64,000 nt of DNA from Pseudonocardia sp. EC080619-01 (lineage in GTDB: Bacteria > Actinomycetota > Actinomycetes > Mycobacteriales > Pseudonocardiaceae): contig NZ_CP012184.1 in assembly GCF_001420995.1 (NCBI RefSeq), positions 1,224,501 to 1,288,500 on the forward strand, given 5' to 3'. Shown here in pieces: positions 17,961 through 27,307 of the stretch. Both the position numbers and the translations under genes were made by a program. Each line of letters opens with the position of its first letter. Positions within the stretch are counted from its first letter, which is position 1. The notes below the pieces were generated by a model. The model did no database searches and was not told where the DNA came from. It worked only from the letters and a program-made list of their open reading frames with translations.

Positions 17961-18892
17961 GCGACGGGGACGACGATCCCGAGCACCGCCCAGGCGACGA
18001 ACGCCGTGGGCAGCAGGGAGTCCATCCGGTCCAGCAGGCCACCGTGCCCCGGGAGCAGGGTACCCATGTCCTTGATGCCGAGGTCGCGCTTCACCAGCGA
18101 CTCGACCAGGTCTCCGAGGGTGGCGGTGGCGACGAGCAGGGCGCCGACGAGGGTGCCCCAGTACCAGGGCACGCCGAGGAACAGCGCCACGCACAGCGAC
18201 CCGGCGGCCATGCCCGCGACCTGCGAGCCCGCGAAGCCCTCCCAGGACTTCTTGGGGCTGATCGTGGGGGCCATCGGATGCCGGCCGGCGACGACCCCGG
18301 CCGCGTACCCGCCGACGTCGGAGGCGACGACGCAGAGCAGGAACGTCAGGACGCGGCCGACGCCCTGCGGGGCGACCGTCATCTGCACGGCGAAGGCGAC
18401 CAGCAGCGGCACGTAGAGGGCCACGAACATCGAGGCGCTGATGTCGCGCACGAAGTGCGCCGCGCCCTCGCGCATCCGCCAGAGCAGGCAGCCCAGCACC
18501 GTCGCGCCGAGCGCGATCGCGGCGCCGCGCAGGCCGAACGGCCACGACAGCCAGACGATGGCCTGCCCGCCCGCGAGGAGCACCGGGTGCGACACCCGGA
18601 TGTCGGCCCCGCGCCGCAGGGCACCGGCCAGTTCCCAGGTCGCGACGACCGTGCAGACCGCCAGCACCAGGACGAACCACTGGGGGACGATCAGCAGGCT
18701 GACCAGGATGACCGCACCGAGACCGACGCCGACACCGATCGCGGCGACGAGGTTGCGGCCCAGCCGGGACCGCTTGTAGCCCTTCTGGCCGCGGACCGGT
18801 TTCGCGCCCTCCGGGGTCCCCGGGGCACCGGCCGGCCCGTCACCGGGAAGGTCGGAGGTCACGGGGACGACGGCGTCGGAGGAGGGGGGCAC
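17957..18892 (-). CDS. cdsA: phosphatidate cytidylyltransferase (CDP-diacylglycerol synthase)
   Basis: A 311-residue integral membrane enzyme that makes CDP-diacylglycerol from CTP and phosphatidic acid, the precursor of PI, PE and cardiolipin. The family signature is complete near the C-terminus: SLVKRDLGIKDMG followed by LLPGHGGLLDRMD. About eight membrane helices follow a 45-residue polar N-terminus (SDLPGDGPAGAPGTPEGAK). It lies 4 bases after frr, the usual order, and overlaps the methyltransferase start. Confidence 0.95.
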   Translation of the reverse strand: MPPSSDAVVPVTSDLPGDGPAGAPGTPEGAKPVRGQKGYKRSRLGRNLVAAIGVGVGLGAVILVSLLIVPQWFVLVLAVCTVVATWELAGALRRGADIRVSHPVLLAGGQAIVWLSWPFGLRGAAIALGATVLGCLLWRMREGAAHFVRDISASMFVALYVPLLVAFAVQMTVAPQGVGRVLTFLLCVVASDVGGYAAGVVAGRHPMAPTISPKKSWEGFAGSQVAGMAAGSLCVALFLGVPWYWGTLVGALLVATATLGDLVESLVKRDLGIKDMGTLLPGHGGLLDRMDSLLPTAFVAWAVLGIVVPVA

Positions 18893-18896
18893 CGGG

Positions 18897-19454
18897 TCAG
18901 ACCTCGAGGAGCTCGGATTCCTTGTTCTTCACGAGCTCGTCGATCTGCGCGACGTAGCGGTCCGTGAGGACCTGCAGCTCCTTCTCGCCGCGCACGACCT
19001 CGTCCTCGCCGGCCTCACCGTCGCGCTGGATGCGGTGCAGCTCGTCCATCGCCTTGCGGCGCAGCCCGCGCATGACGACGCGCGCGTCCTCACCCTTGCC
19101 GCGGGCGACCTTGACCATGTCACGGCGGCGCTCCTCGGAGAGCTGCGGGATGATCACGCGGATGATCTGGCCGTCGTTGCTGGGGTTCACGCCGAGGTCG
19201 GACTCGGCGATCGCCTTCTCCATGGCCTTGAGCTGGCTGGCGTCGTAGGGCTTGATGACCGCCATCCGCGCTTCCGGGATGCTGACCGAGGCGAGCTGGT
19301 TCAGCGGGGTCGCGGCGCCGTAGTAGTCCACGACGATCCGGGAGAACATGCTCGGAGTGGCCCGGCCGGTGCGCACACCGGTGAGGTCGTCGCGCGCGAC
19401 GCCGACGGCCTTCTCCATCTTCTCCTCGACGTCGAAGAGGGTTTCCTCGATCAC
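18897..19454 (-). CDS. frr: ribosome recycling factor
   Basis: A 185-residue protein, the normal RRF length, that splits post-termination ribosomes with EF-G. It starts [17 protein letters not shown], continues through [20 protein letters not shown] and the hinge region [12 protein letters not shown], and ends in the long helix [24 protein letters not shown] 19454 is chosen over an upstream 26-residue extension because family members start here. Normally pyrH lies directly upstream; here there are only 99 bases to the tsf stop. Confidence 0.97.
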   Translation of the reverse strand: MIEETLFDVEEKMEKAVGVARDDLTGVRTGRATPSMFSRIVVDYYGAATPLNQLASVSIPEARMAVIKPYDASQLKAMEKAIAESDLGVNPSNDGQIIRVIIPQLSEERRRDMVKVARGKGEDARVVMRGLRRKAMDELHRIQRDGEAGEDEVVRGEKELQVLTDRYVAQIDELVKNKESELLEV

Positions 19455-19512
19455 GGTTGCTTCCCCCGGCCTGTCGTACTCGCGGTGTGGTCCCGATTCT
19501 CTCACTCCGGGC

Positions 19513-19539
19513 CCGGGCGGTGCCGCTCGCACCGCCCGG
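19513..19539 (-). terminator. terminator hairpin after tsf
   Basis: Eleven-base perfect arms (19513-19523, CCGGGCGGTGC, and 19529-19539) around a 5-base loop lie 15 bases downstream of the tsf stop on the minus strand. It probably separates the rpsB-tsf unit from frr-cdsA. Confidence 0.7.
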
Positions 19540-19553
19540 CCCGGGGCGGGAGA

Positions 19554-20369
19554 TCAGTTCTGGCCGACCTCGAAGCGGACGAAGCCCTTGATCGTCAGAC
19601 CGGCCTCGTCGGCGACGGCCTTGACCGACTTCTTGGGGTCCACGACGGACGCCTGCTCGAGCAGCACGACGTCCTTGTAGTAGCCGTTGACCCGGCCCTC
19701 GACGATGCGGGGCAGCACCTGCTCGGGCTTGCCCTCCTCGCGCGCGGTGGCCTCGGCGATCTTCTTCTCGTTCTCGACGGTCTCCGCCGGCACCTGCTCA
19801 CGAGTGGTGAACTCCGGGCGGGCCGCGGCGACCTGCATCGCGAGGCCGCGGGCGGCCTCGGCGTCGTCGCCCTCGTAGGAGAGCAGCACGCCGATCTGCG
19901 GGGGCAGGTCGGTGGCGCGCTTGTGCAGGTAGACGGCCGCCTGGCCGTCGACGCGGGCGTAACGCTTCAGCTCGAACTTCTCGCCGATGCGGGCGGAGAG
20001 CTCCTGCACGGCCTCGCCGACGGTGGCGGCGTCGAGCTTGGTCTCGCGCAGCGCGTCCAGGTCGGCCGGCTTCTGCTCGACCGCGGCGGCGAGGATCTTC
20101 TCGGCCAGCGCGATGAAGTCGTCGGACTTGGCGACGAAGTCGGTCTCGCAGTCCAGCTCGACCAGGGTGCCGCCGTCGGCGACGACCAGGCCGTTGGCGG
20201 TGGCGCGCTCGGCGCGCTTGCCCACGTCCTTCGCACCCTTGATGCGGAGGAGCTCGACCGCCTTGTCGAAGTCGCCCTCGGACTCCTCGAGGGCCTTCTT
20301 GCAGTCCATCATCCCGGAGCCGGTGAGCTCACGGAGCCGCTTGACGTCGGCGGCGCTGTAGTTCGCCAT
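19554..20369 (-). CDS. tsf: translation elongation factor Ts
   Basis: A 271-residue nucleotide-exchange factor for EF-Tu. The N-terminal UBA-like domain and signature are clear: [21 protein letters not shown] and [22 protein letters not shown]. The core with [16 protein letters not shown] follows. It is downstream of rpsB, as in nearly all bacteria, with a strong hairpin between the two genes. Confidence 0.97.
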   Translation of the reverse strand: MANYSAADVKRLRELTGSGMMDCKKALEESEGDFDKAVELLRIKGAKDVGKRAERATANGLVVADGGTLVELDCETDFVAKSDDFIALAEKILAAAVEQKPADLDALRETKLDAATVGEAVQELSARIGEKFELKRYARVDGQAAVYLHKRATDLPPQIGVLLSYEGDDAEAARGLAMQVAAARPEFTTREQVPAETVENEKKIAEATAREEGKPEQVLPRIVEGRVNGYYKDVVLLEQASVVDPKKSVKAVADEAGLTIKGFVRFEVGQN

Positions 20370-20421
20370 CAGGTGTCTCTCGTCCTCTGGGTCGTGACGG
20401 GAAATGGATCACCGGGTCGCC

Positions 20422-20455
20422 GGGAGGGCCGGGGCCGGTCGGCCCCGGCCCTCCC
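20422..20455 (-). terminator. strong hairpin between rpsB and tsf
   Basis: A 15-base perfect stem (20422-20436 with 20441-20455; GGGAGGGCCGGGGCC and its complement) encloses a 4-base loop, just downstream of the rpsB stop. It probably attenuates read-through into tsf and so sets the S2:EF-Ts ratio (inference). Confidence 0.7.
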
Positions 20456-20461
20456 CGCGGG

Positions 20462-21322
20462 TCAGTTCTGGGTGCCGTTGCTGCTCGACGCCGGGGCGGG
20501 CGCGGAGTCCGCTCCGTCGCCACCGGCGGCGGCCAGGCTGGCGCCGTCCGAGCCGACCTCGTTACCGGCGAGCACGTCCTGCTCCCACTCGGCGAGGGGC
20601 TGCTCCGCAGCGGCCTCGCCCTCGCCACGGCGCTGGCCGCGGGAGACCAGACCGTCGGCGGCGGCCTTCGCGATGACCTTGGTCAGCAGCGCGGCCGAGC
20701 GGATCGCGTCGTCGTTGCCCGGGATCGGGAAGTCGACCTCGTCCGGGTCGCAGTTGGTGTCGAGGATCGAGACGACCGGGATGTTGAGCTTCCGGGCCTC
20801 GCCGACCGCGATGTGCTCCTTCTTGGTGTCGACGATCCACACCGCGCTGGGCACCTTGGACATGTCGCGAATACCGCCGAGGGTCTTCTCGAGCTTGTCC
20901 TTCTCACGGGTCAGCGTGAGGATCTCGCGCTTGGTGCGCCCCTCGAACCCGCCGGTCTGCTCCATCGCCTCGAGCTCCTTGAGGCGCTGCAGGCGCTTGT
21001 GCACGGTCTGGAAGTTCGTGAGCATGCCGCCCAGCCAGCGCTGGTTCACGTAGGGCATGTTGACCCGGCCCGCCTCTTCGGCGATGGCCTCCTGGGCCTG
21101 CTTCTTCGTGCCGACGAACATGATCGTCCCGCCGTGCGCGACGGTCTCGCGCACGAACTCGTAGGCGCGGTCGATGTACGACAGCGTCTGCTGGAGGTCG
21201 ATGATGTAGATGCCGTTGCGCTCGGTGAGGATGTAGCGCTTCATCTTCGGGTTCCAGCGACGGGTCTGGTGCCCGAAGTGCACGCCGCTGTCGAGCAGCT
21301 GCTTCATGGTGACGACGGCCAT
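20462..21322 (-). CDS. rpsB: 30S ribosomal protein S2
   Basis: A 286-residue S2 starting [25 protein letters not shown]. Signature blocks [32 protein letters not shown] and [16 protein letters not shown] are present. The last 60 residues form an acidic, alanine-rich tail common in actinobacterial S2. It is the first gene of the rpsB-tsf unit and divergent from an M23 peptidase gene, as Rv2890c/Rv2891 are. Confidence 0.98.
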   Translation of the reverse strand: MAVVTMKQLLDSGVHFGHQTRRWNPKMKRYILTERNGIYIIDLQQTLSYIDRAYEFVRETVAHGGTIMFVGTKKQAQEAIAEEAGRVNMPYVNQRWLGGMLTNFQTVHKRLQRLKELEAMEQTGGFEGRTKREILTLTREKDKLEKTLGGIRDMSKVPSAVWIVDTKKEHIAVGEARKLNIPVVSILDTNCDPDEVDFPIPGNDDAIRSAALLTKVIAKAAADGLVSRGQRRGEGEAAAEQPLAEWEQDVLAGNEVGSDGASLAAAGGDGADSAPAPASSSNGTQN

Positions 21323-21699
21323 GGCCTGTGATCACCTCTCGGTCGGGCGCGGCGGGTGCCGCGCGTGCGGTTCTGCGGACCACCGGTGGTGGGACCGCCC
21401 TGGCGCCTGCCGCGGGGCCGGACCCGGTTCCCCGGGTCGGCGAGTGGAACTCGACGACCGGGTCCGCGGGACCGCCCGGCCTCCGCTCCCGGCGCCGTAC
21501 CCTGGGGGACGGCGCGCCGGGCACGCGGGCGCGCGAAGTCACCACGTCTGACCGTGGTGCGGGAACCAGTGTACGCCCGGGCCCTCGGGGCCCTCGCATC
21601 GGAGCCCGCCGCGGGCCGCGGCCGTCCACAACCGGCCGGTACGTCCCCAGGACCGGTGGTCGTCGTCGCGACGGACGGTCGCGGATCCAGGCTGAACGG
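21323..21699. other. divergent region: rpsB leader and M23 gene upstream
   Basis: About 377 bases without a supported gene. On the minus strand a TACACT at 21568-21573 could be the -10 of the rpsB promoter, although I see no good -35. Just downstream, a 7-base hairpin (21540-21546 with 21553-21559, CACCACG arm) would lie in a 5' leader of about 240 bases. I do not recognise it as a named ribosomal leader. Frames reading through this region are composition artefacts. Confidence 0.4.
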
Positions 21700-22368
21700 G
21701 TGGTCACGACACCCTCGCCGCCCGGGCCGTCCGGGCGCTCGCTCCTGCGGGCCAGGCGCGCGCTCACGCGGGCCGGGCGCTCGCTCGTACGGGCCGGGCG
21801 CTCGCTCCTGCGGGCCGGGACGGTCCTCGTCGCGTTGACGGTGCTGCTGGTGGCCCTGGCGCCGCCGTGGGTGGCCCGCGCCGCAGAGCCGGTCCCACCG
21901 CGACCGCCGCGACCGCCGGATGCCGGGATCCCGGCGCCCGGTGCGCACTACGCCTGGCCGCTGGCGCCCGTGCCTGCCGTGACGGGACCGTTCCGGGCGC
22001 CGACGTTCCGTTACGGGCGCGGCCACCGGGGCGCCGATCTCGCGGGTGCACCCGGGCAGCCGGTGCTCGTGGCGCGCGACGGCGTCGTCGTCCATGCCGG
22101 GCCCGTCGCGGGCCGCGGGGTGGTCTCGGTCGACCATCCCGACGGGCTGCGCAGCACCTACGAGCCGGTGACGGCGGCCGTCGCCACCGGGGCCCGGGTC
22201 GCGTCGGGCGACCCCGTCGGCGTCCTGGAGCCGGGGCACGGGGGCTGCCCGGTCGCCGCGTGCCTGCACTGGGGGGTGCGGCGGGACCGGCTCGACCACC
22301 TCGATCCGCTGGTCCTGCTGCGCCCGCCGCGGATGCGGCTGCTCCCCTGGGACGGCGCTCCGCCCTGA
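21700..22368 (+). CDS. M23-family peptidase (LytM-like)
   Basis: A 222-residue exported protein. A basic, repetitive N-terminus leads into a hydrophobic segment (VLVALTVLLVALAPPWVA) with an ARA-A cleavage-like site. The M23 domain follows: FRYGRGHRGADLAG (first zinc ligands, H and D), GVVSVDHPDGLRSTYEPV, and ACLHWGVRR with the final histidine pair position (LHWG). Such proteins cut peptidoglycan cross-bridges or act as inactive activators; the first histidine-aspartate pair suggests activity. GTG 21700 (VVTTPSPPG) is my choice because the frame further upstream is low-complexity. The signal region is built from four 21-base repeats. Confidence 0.8.
   Translation: MVTTPSPPGPSGRSLLRARRALTRAGRSLVRAGRSLLRAGTVLVALTVLLVALAPPWVARAAEPVPPRPPRPPDAGIPAPGAHYAWPLAPVPAVTGPFRAPTFRYGRGHRGADLAGAPGQPVLVARDGVVVHAGPVAGRGVVSVDHPDGLRSTYEPVTAAVATGARVASGDPVGVLEPGHGGCPVAACLHWGVRRDRLDHLDPLVLLRPPRMRLLPWDGAPP
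21733..21816 (+). repeat. four 21-bp tandem repeats in the M23 signal region
   Basis: Units start at 21733, 21754, 21775 and 21796 and read close to GGGCGCTCGCTCCTGCGGGCC. They encode a seven-residue unit, G-R-S-L-L-R-A, repeated as GRSLLRA, RRALTRA, GRSLVRA and GRSLLRA. Exact period and high identity suggest recent slippage expansion in the basic n-region of the export signal. Confidence 0.85.
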
Positions 22369-22381
22369 CCGGCCGGGCCGG

Positions 22382-23688
22382 TCATCCCGCGAGGGCGGGC
22401 TCCATCCGGGTGCGCAGCCGCGTGAGCATCCGTGTGTGCAGCTGGCAGACCCGGGACTCCGTGACCCCCAACAGCGCGCCGATCTCGGCGAGGGTGTGGT
22501 CCTCGACGTAGTACAGGCGGAGCACCGTGCGGTCGCGCTCACCGAGCTGGGCGATCGCGGCGCGCAGCTCGGCACCGGTCTCGCGGCGGACGGCGGTGGC
22601 GACCGGGTCGGCGGTGTCGGCGGCGGCGAGGGCGGCCGGGCCGGGTGCGGCGTTCCCGTCGAGGTCGTCGGCGCTGACGAGCAGCGCCGGCCGCACCGCC
22701 TGCCGGAGATCGCGCAGGCCGATCCCGAGCTCGGCCGCCAGCTCCCGGTCGGAGGCGGGCCGGCCGACCTTGCTCTGGACGGCCTCGCGGGCGCGCTCGA
22801 TCTCCCGGCTCCGGGAGCGCACGGTGCGCGGCACCCAGTCCTGGGCGCGCAGCTCGTCGAGCATCGCGCCACGGACCCGCTGCGCCGCGTACCCCTCGAA
22901 CCGCACCCCGCGTGCCGGGTCGAACCGGTCCACGGCGTCGATCAGCCCGAAGGTCCCCGACTGCAGGAGGTCCGCCAGCTCGATCGACGACGGCAGCCGG
23001 GTCGCCAGCTTCGCCCCGATCCCGCGGACGAGGGGGCGTGGTGCTCGACCAGGAGCCGGCGGGTGTCGGCGCTCCGCACGGCCAGGTGGGCGCGCCACAG
23101 CGGCAGCGCCTCCGGCTCGACGGTCTCGATCAGGTGGTCCCGGACGGCGCCGGGCGTGTCGCGCGCCGGCGCCCCCGCAGCGGCACCGACGGCCGGGACG
23201 AGCGCCATCCGGACGGCGCCCGTGGCGGTCCCGCGATCCGCGGCACCCTCAGTGCCCGTGCCGGTGCCGGTGCCGGTGCCGGTGCCCGGGCCCGGGCCCG
23301 GGCTGCCGGTTCCCGTGCCACCGGTTCCCGTGCCGCCGACGTCCGTACCACCGGTTCCCGTGCCACCGACGCTCGCGCTGCCGGTGCCCGTGCCGCCGAC
23401 GCTCGTGCTGCCGGTGTCCGTGCCGCGCCGGTGGAGGGCGCGCCGTCCGCCGACGCCTCCGGGCGCTACCCGGCCGGGCTCCGCGACGTGCGCCCCGACA
23501 TCCCCGGGACCCGGGTCGTCGGACTGCTCGGCGGGGCCGTCCCCGGGCGGCGGAGGCACCGCGACGAGGGGGCGCGACGCCGACGGCTGGGCGACCCGGT
23601 CGAGGGCCGAGGCCAGGACACAGGGGAAGCGATCGGGCCGGACGGTCGTCGGTGACGACACCTCACGCCCGAGGGTGGGCCTGGTCAT
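22382..23688 (-). pseudogene. FliA/WhiG-family sigma factor gene, apparent frameshift
   Basis: The C-terminal frame (stop at 22382) has sigma regions 2 to 4: LPSSIELADLLQSGTFGLIDAVDRFDPARG, region 3, and a region 4 helix-turn-helix (TLAEIGALLGVTESRVCQL). The matching N-terminus, LPLWRAHLAVRSADTRRLLVEHHAP, is in another frame that starts at ATG 23688. The two frames would join if the five-base run at 23032-23036 had one more G (plus strand), restoring HHAPLVRGIGAKLATRLP. So the gene is either disrupted, frameshifted in translation, or mis-sequenced. WhiG-type sigma factors control sporulation or motility programmes. The first frame also carries a long Gly/Thr-rich extension. It overlaps the xerC end by 26 bases. 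Confidence 0.8.
23252..23432. repeat. low-complexity GTGCCG-type repeats in the sigma-gene extension
   Basis: A run of GTGCCG hexamers and degenerate 27-30-base units (CCGGTTCCCGTGCC-like) fills this stretch. In the frame leading to the sigma domain it reads as Gly-Thr/Gly-Ser repeats on the minus strand. It is prone to slippage and to assembly error. Confidence 0.7.
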
Positions 23689-24589
23689 GAACCACCTTCA
23701 GCCGGTCGACGGTCACGTGCGTGTAGAGCTGGGTCGTCGACAGCGTAGCGTGACCGAGCAACTCCTGTACGTAACGGAGGTCGGCTCCCCCCTCGAGGAG
23801 ATGGGTGGCCGCGGCGTGCCGCAGACCGTGCGGGCCGACGTCGCTGGCTCCCGGGACGGCGCGCATCGCGCGGTGCACGACGGTCCGGGCGACACGCGCG
23901 TCGAGCCGACCGCCCCGGACGCCCAGCAGCACCGCCGGCGGCGACGCCGGGGTCGCGAGGGCCGGGCGGCCGCGCTCGATCCAGCGCCGCAGTGCGCGGG
24001 CGGCGGGCACCCCGAACACGACGGTGCGTTCCCGGTCCCCCTTGCCGCGGACCCGCAGCGTACGACTCGCCTCGTCGACACGGTCCAGGTCCAGGCCGCA
24101 CAGCTCCGCGACACGGATGCCGGTCGCGTAGAGCAGCTCGAGGACCAACAGGTCGCGCAGCGCCTCCGGAGCGTCCTCGGTGGCACCGGAGATCGCGGCG
24201 TCCAGCACGGCGGCGGTCTCGTCGGCGGCCGGGACCTCCGGCAGGACGGTGCCGGCCCGCGGCGAACCGAGCCGGGCCGCCGGGTCGCGGTCGAGCCGGC
24301 CGGTGCGCACCGCCCAGGCACAGAAGGTCCGGGCCGCGGCGGTGCGGCGGGCGACGGTGGCCCGGCCCGCCCCGGCGGAGTGGGTGACCGTGAGCGCACG
24401 GCGCAGGTGGTCCAGGTCCAGCGCCACGAGCGCCGGCAGGTCCCGCAGCAGGTCCGTGAGGTCCGACCGGTAGGCGCGCACGGTGTGCGGGGACCGTCCG
24501 CGCTCGTGGCGAAGGTGGCCGGTGAAGGCCTCCAGGGCGGCCGCGACGTCGTCGGCGAGACCGGGATCGTCCGTGCGGGCGCGGGCCAT
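23663..24589 (-). CDS. xerC: tyrosine recombinase XerC
   Basis: A 308-residue site-specific recombinase for chromosome dimer resolution at dif. The SAM-like N-terminal domain ([23 protein letters not shown]) is followed by the catalytic domain with R159 (ATGIRVAEL), K183 (RGKGDRE), H254-x-x-R257 (HGLRH), H280 (LLGHA) and nucleophile Y289. The position between a sigma gene and dprA matches the usual actinobacterial order, which supports housekeeping XerC rather than a phage integrase. Confidence 0.95.
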   Translation of the reverse strand: MARARTDDPGLADDVAAALEAFTGHLRHERGRSPHTVRAYRSDLTDLLRDLPALVALDLDHLRRALTVTHSAGAGRATVARRTAAARTFCAWAVRTGRLDRDPAARLGSPRAGTVLPEVPAADETAAVLDAAISGATEDAPEALRDLLVLELLYATGIRVAELCGLDLDRVDEASRTLRVRGKGDRERTVVFGVPAARALRRWIERGRPALATPASPPAVLLGVRGGRLDARVARTVVHRAMRAVPGASDVGPHGLRHAAATHLLEGGADLRYVQELLGHATLSTTQLYTHVTVDRLKVVHDQAHPRA

Positions 24590-24620
24590 ACCCGGACGGT
24601 CCGCCGCCGACGGGGCCCGG

Positions 24621-25796
24621 TCAAGGACCGCCCCGGCGCGCCGGGCGCTGCCACATCCCCTGGTGGTGCTCGGCCAGGCCGTGCTCCTCCAGTTCGGTCA
24701 GGGCCGCGCGCACGGCGTCGGCGTCGAGGCCCGCCGCCTCGCCGATCCGCGACGGCGGCCACGCGGCCCGGGCCGGCAGCGCGTCGTGCACGGCGAGCGC
24801 GTGCGGGGCGAGCCCGTCGGTCGGCCGCGTCTCCCCCTCGGGCGGCGGCGCGAGGTCCACCCCGAGCCTGCCGACGACCTCCAGGACGTCCTCCGGCCGC
24901 CCCACCAGGCTCGCGTCCCCGGTGCGGATCAGCTCGTGGCAGCCGACCGACAGCCCCGAGGTGACCGGGCCCGGCACCGCCATCAGCGGGCGGCGCAGGG
25001 CGACCGCGTCGGACGCGGTGCGCCGCGACCCGCTGCGCGCCCCGGCCTCGACGACGAGGCAGCCGGCGCCGAGCGCCGCCAGCAGCCGGTTGCGGACCAG
25101 GAACCGCAGCCGGCCGGGCACCGTGCCCGGCGGGTACTCGGTCAGCACCAGCCCGCGCTCGGCGATCCGCTCGATGAGGCCCTCGTGCGCGGCCGGGTAG
25201 AACCGGTCCGGACCGCACGCCAGTACCGCGACCGTCGGGCTGCCTGCGGCGAGCGCGCCCCGGTGCGCCGCGGCGTCGATGCCGAACGCGGCACCGGAGA
25301 AGACGGTGACACCCCGGCGGCCGAGCTCCGCGGCGAAGTCGGTGGCGGTGTGCAGCCCGTAGCGGGTCGCCGCACGCGAGCCCACGATCGTCACCGACCG
25401 GTCCGCCAGCACCGCCGCGTCGCCGGGGCCACGGGCCCACAGCGCGACCGGAGGGGTCAGGTCCGCCCGCCGGGTACCGGCGAACGCGGCGAACGGCCAC
25501 ACCGGCCAGGACGGGTCCTCCGGCACCAGCAGCCGCGCCCCGGCGGCCGCCGCGGTGTCGAGATCGGCGTCGGTGTGGTCGCTGCCCCGGCGGGCCGTCG
25601 CGGAGCGCAGCAGCTCGTCGGGGACCGCTCCGTGCCGCAGCCGGTCCGCGGCCTCGACCGGCCCGTACTCCTCCACCAGCCGGTTCAGGTGCCGGTTCGG
25701 CGGTTCCACGCTGCGCAGCAGGTAGGCCCGCGCCCGCAGGACCTCCTCCGGCGGCCCGCTGCCCGGCGCCGGCCGGGTCGCACCGCCGGCGTTCAT
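24621..25796 (-). CDS. dprA: DNA-processing protein DprA
   Basis: A 391-residue protein that loads RecA on incoming single-stranded DNA. The Rossmann-fold core is visible: [30 protein letters not shown], the [21 protein letters not shown] segment, and [24 protein letters not shown]-terminal winged-helix (DLT-like) region covers the last 70 residues. ATG 25796 overlaps the comM stop as ATGA. The xerC-dprA-comM-yraN order is conserved. Confidence 0.95.
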   Translation of the reverse strand: MNAGGATRPAPGSGPPEEVLRARAYLLRSVEPPNRHLNRLVEEYGPVEAADRLRHGAVPDELLRSATARRGSDHTDADLDTAAAAGARLLVPEDPSWPVWPFAAFAGTRRADLTPPVALWARGPGDAAVLADRSVTIVGSRAATRYGLHTATDFAAELGRRGVTVFSGAAFGIDAAAHRGALAAGSPTVAVLACGPDRFYPAAHEGLIERIAERGLVLTEYPPGTVPGRLRFLVRNRLLAALGAGCLVVEAGARSGSRRTASDAVALRRPLMAVPGPVTSGLSVGCHELIRTGDASLVGRPEDVLEVVGRLGVDLAPPPEGETRPTDGLAPHALAVHDALPARAAWPPSRIGEAAGLDADAVRAALTELEEHGLAEHHQGMWQRPARRGGP

Positions 25797-27307
25797 GCCG
25801 CACCCCGGTCGCGGAAGTAGAGGGCGGCGTCGACGTCGTGCCGGTCCGGCCGGTCGCTCCCGGCGAGGTCGGCGAGGGTCCACGCGACCCGCAGCGCCCG
25901 GTCCGCCCCGCGGGCGCTCAGCTCACCGGCACGCAGGCGCTTCTCCAGGGGTTCCAGTACCGCCTGCGGCAGCGGGAACCGGGACCGGAGCTCGGTGCCG
26001 GGGACCTCGGCGTTGCACCGCCAGCCGTGCTCGGACCAGCGCTCACCGGCCGCGGTCCTGGCGTCGATCACCCGTCGCCGGACGGTGGCCGTGTCGTCGC
26101 CCCGGGGGCCCTGCACCACCAGCCTCGTCACGGGTTGCATCGCCACCCTCAGGTCGACGCGGTCGAGCAGCGGGCCGGAGAGCCGGGACGTGTAGCGGCG
26201 GCGGGCGTCGGCCCGACAGGTGCAGTCCCGGTCGATCGGGGGTGCGCAGGGGCACGGGTTCGCCGCGAGGACGAGCTGGAACCGGGCCGGGTAGCGGACG
26301 CTGCCCTCGGCCCGGGACAGCCGGACCTCCCCCTCCTCCAGCGGGGTGCGCAGCGCGTCGAGCACCGAGGCGGGCCAGTGCGGGCACTCGTCGAGGAACA
26401 GGACACCGCGGTGGGCGAGCGAGACCGCGCCGGGACGTGCCACGCCGCTGCCGCCCCCGAGCAGCGCCGCCGCCGAGGCCGAGTGGTGCGGTGCGACGAA
26501 CGGCGCGAGCGTGCTCAGCGGCACGGACTCCCCCAGCCGCCCGGCGACCGACCGGATCGCCGCGAGCTGCAACGCCTCCGGCCGCCCGAGCCGGGGCAGC
26601 AGCCCCACGATCCGCTGGGCGAGCATGGTCTTCCCGGTACCGGGCGGGCCGACCATCAGCAGGTGGTGCCCGCCGGCGGCGGCGATCTCCAGGGCACGGC
26701 GGGCGTCGTCCTGGCCGATCACGTCGGCCAGTTCCGGTGCGGGATCGGCGGGTCCGGCGTCGGTGACGGGCGGGACCCGGTCGAGCGAGCGGTTCCCGGC
26801 CGCCCAGTCGAGCACCTCGGACAGCGACTCCGCGCCGTACGACTCCAGCCCGTCGACCAGTGCCGCCTCGGCGAGCGCGGCGCGCGGCACGACGGCGCGG
26901 GACATCCCGGCGTCGCGGGCCGCGAGCAGGCAGGGCAGCACGCCGCGGACCGGCCGCAGCCGCCCGTCGAGGGCGAGCTCCCCCAGGAGGACGGTGCCCG
27001 CGAGCCGGTCCGCCGGGACCGCCCCGGCGGCGGCGAGCACTCCCGCGGCCAGGGCGAGGTCGAACCGGCTCCCGGTCTTGCGCAGGGTCGCCGGGGAGAG
27101 CGCGAGCACGATCCGTTCGTTCGGCCACCGGCGCCCCGAGTGCACGACCGCCGACCGCACCCGGTCCTTGGCCTCGTTCAGCGCGGCGTCGGGCAGCCCG
27201 ACCAGGTGGACGCCCGGGATACCGCCGCCGATCGCCGCCTCGATCTCGACCGGGACGCCGTCGACGCCGTGCAGCTCGACCGACCACACCCGTGCCAGCT
27301 CGCCCAT
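25793..27307 (-). CDS. comM: YifB/ComM-family AAA+ protein (Mg-chelatase-like)
   Basis: A 504-residue AAA+ ATPase. The N-terminal Lon-protease-like fold (residues 1-175, GGGIPGVHLVGLPDAAL) precedes the Mg-chelatase-type ATPase with Walker A GPPGTGKT at 220-227 and Walker B GVLFLDECPHW. A four-cysteine insert (NPCPCAPPIDRDCTC) is typical of the family. ComM proteins promote branch migration in recombination and natural transformation. ATG 27307 overlaps the yraN stop by one base (TGATG); a longer reading to 27571 would run through yraN. Confidence 0.94.
   Translation of the reverse strand: MGELARVWSVELHGVDGVPVEIEAAIGGGIPGVHLVGLPDAALNEAKDRVRSAVVHSGRRWPNERIVLALSPATLRKTGSRFDLALAAGVLAAAGAVPADRLAGTVLLGELALDGRLRPVRGVLPCLLAARDAGMSRAVVPRAALAEAALVDGLESYGAESLSEVLDWAAGNRSLDRVPPVTDAGPADPAPELADVIGQDDARRALEIAAAGGHHLLMVGPPGTGKTMLAQRIVGLLPRLGRPEALQLAAIRSVAGRLGESVPLSTLAPFVAPHHSASAAALLGGGSGVARPGAVSLAHRGVLFLDECPHWPASVLDALRTPLEEGEVRLSRAEGSVRYPARFQLVLAANPCPCAPPIDRDCTCRADARRRYTSRLSGPLLDRVDLRVAMQPVTRLVVQGPRGDDTATVRRRVIDARTAAGERWSEHGWRCNAEVPGTELRSRFPLPQAVLEPLEKRLRAGELSARGADRALRVAWTLADLAGSDRPDRHDVDAALYFRDRGAA

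Noticed and set aside
23252..23432. CRISPR-like repeat array
   Set aside because: Repeats are degenerate, unspaced hexamers in a coding frame, with no unique spacers and no cas genes.
23663..24589. Phage or integron integrase
   Set aside because: The recombinase matches XerC and sits in the conserved dprA neighbourhood; no att sites or phage genes are near.
22436..24964. An 842-codon plus-strand frame across the sigma gene, xerC and dprA
   Set aside because: It covers three recognised minus-strand genes and shows only Arg/Gly/Pro-rich shadow composition.
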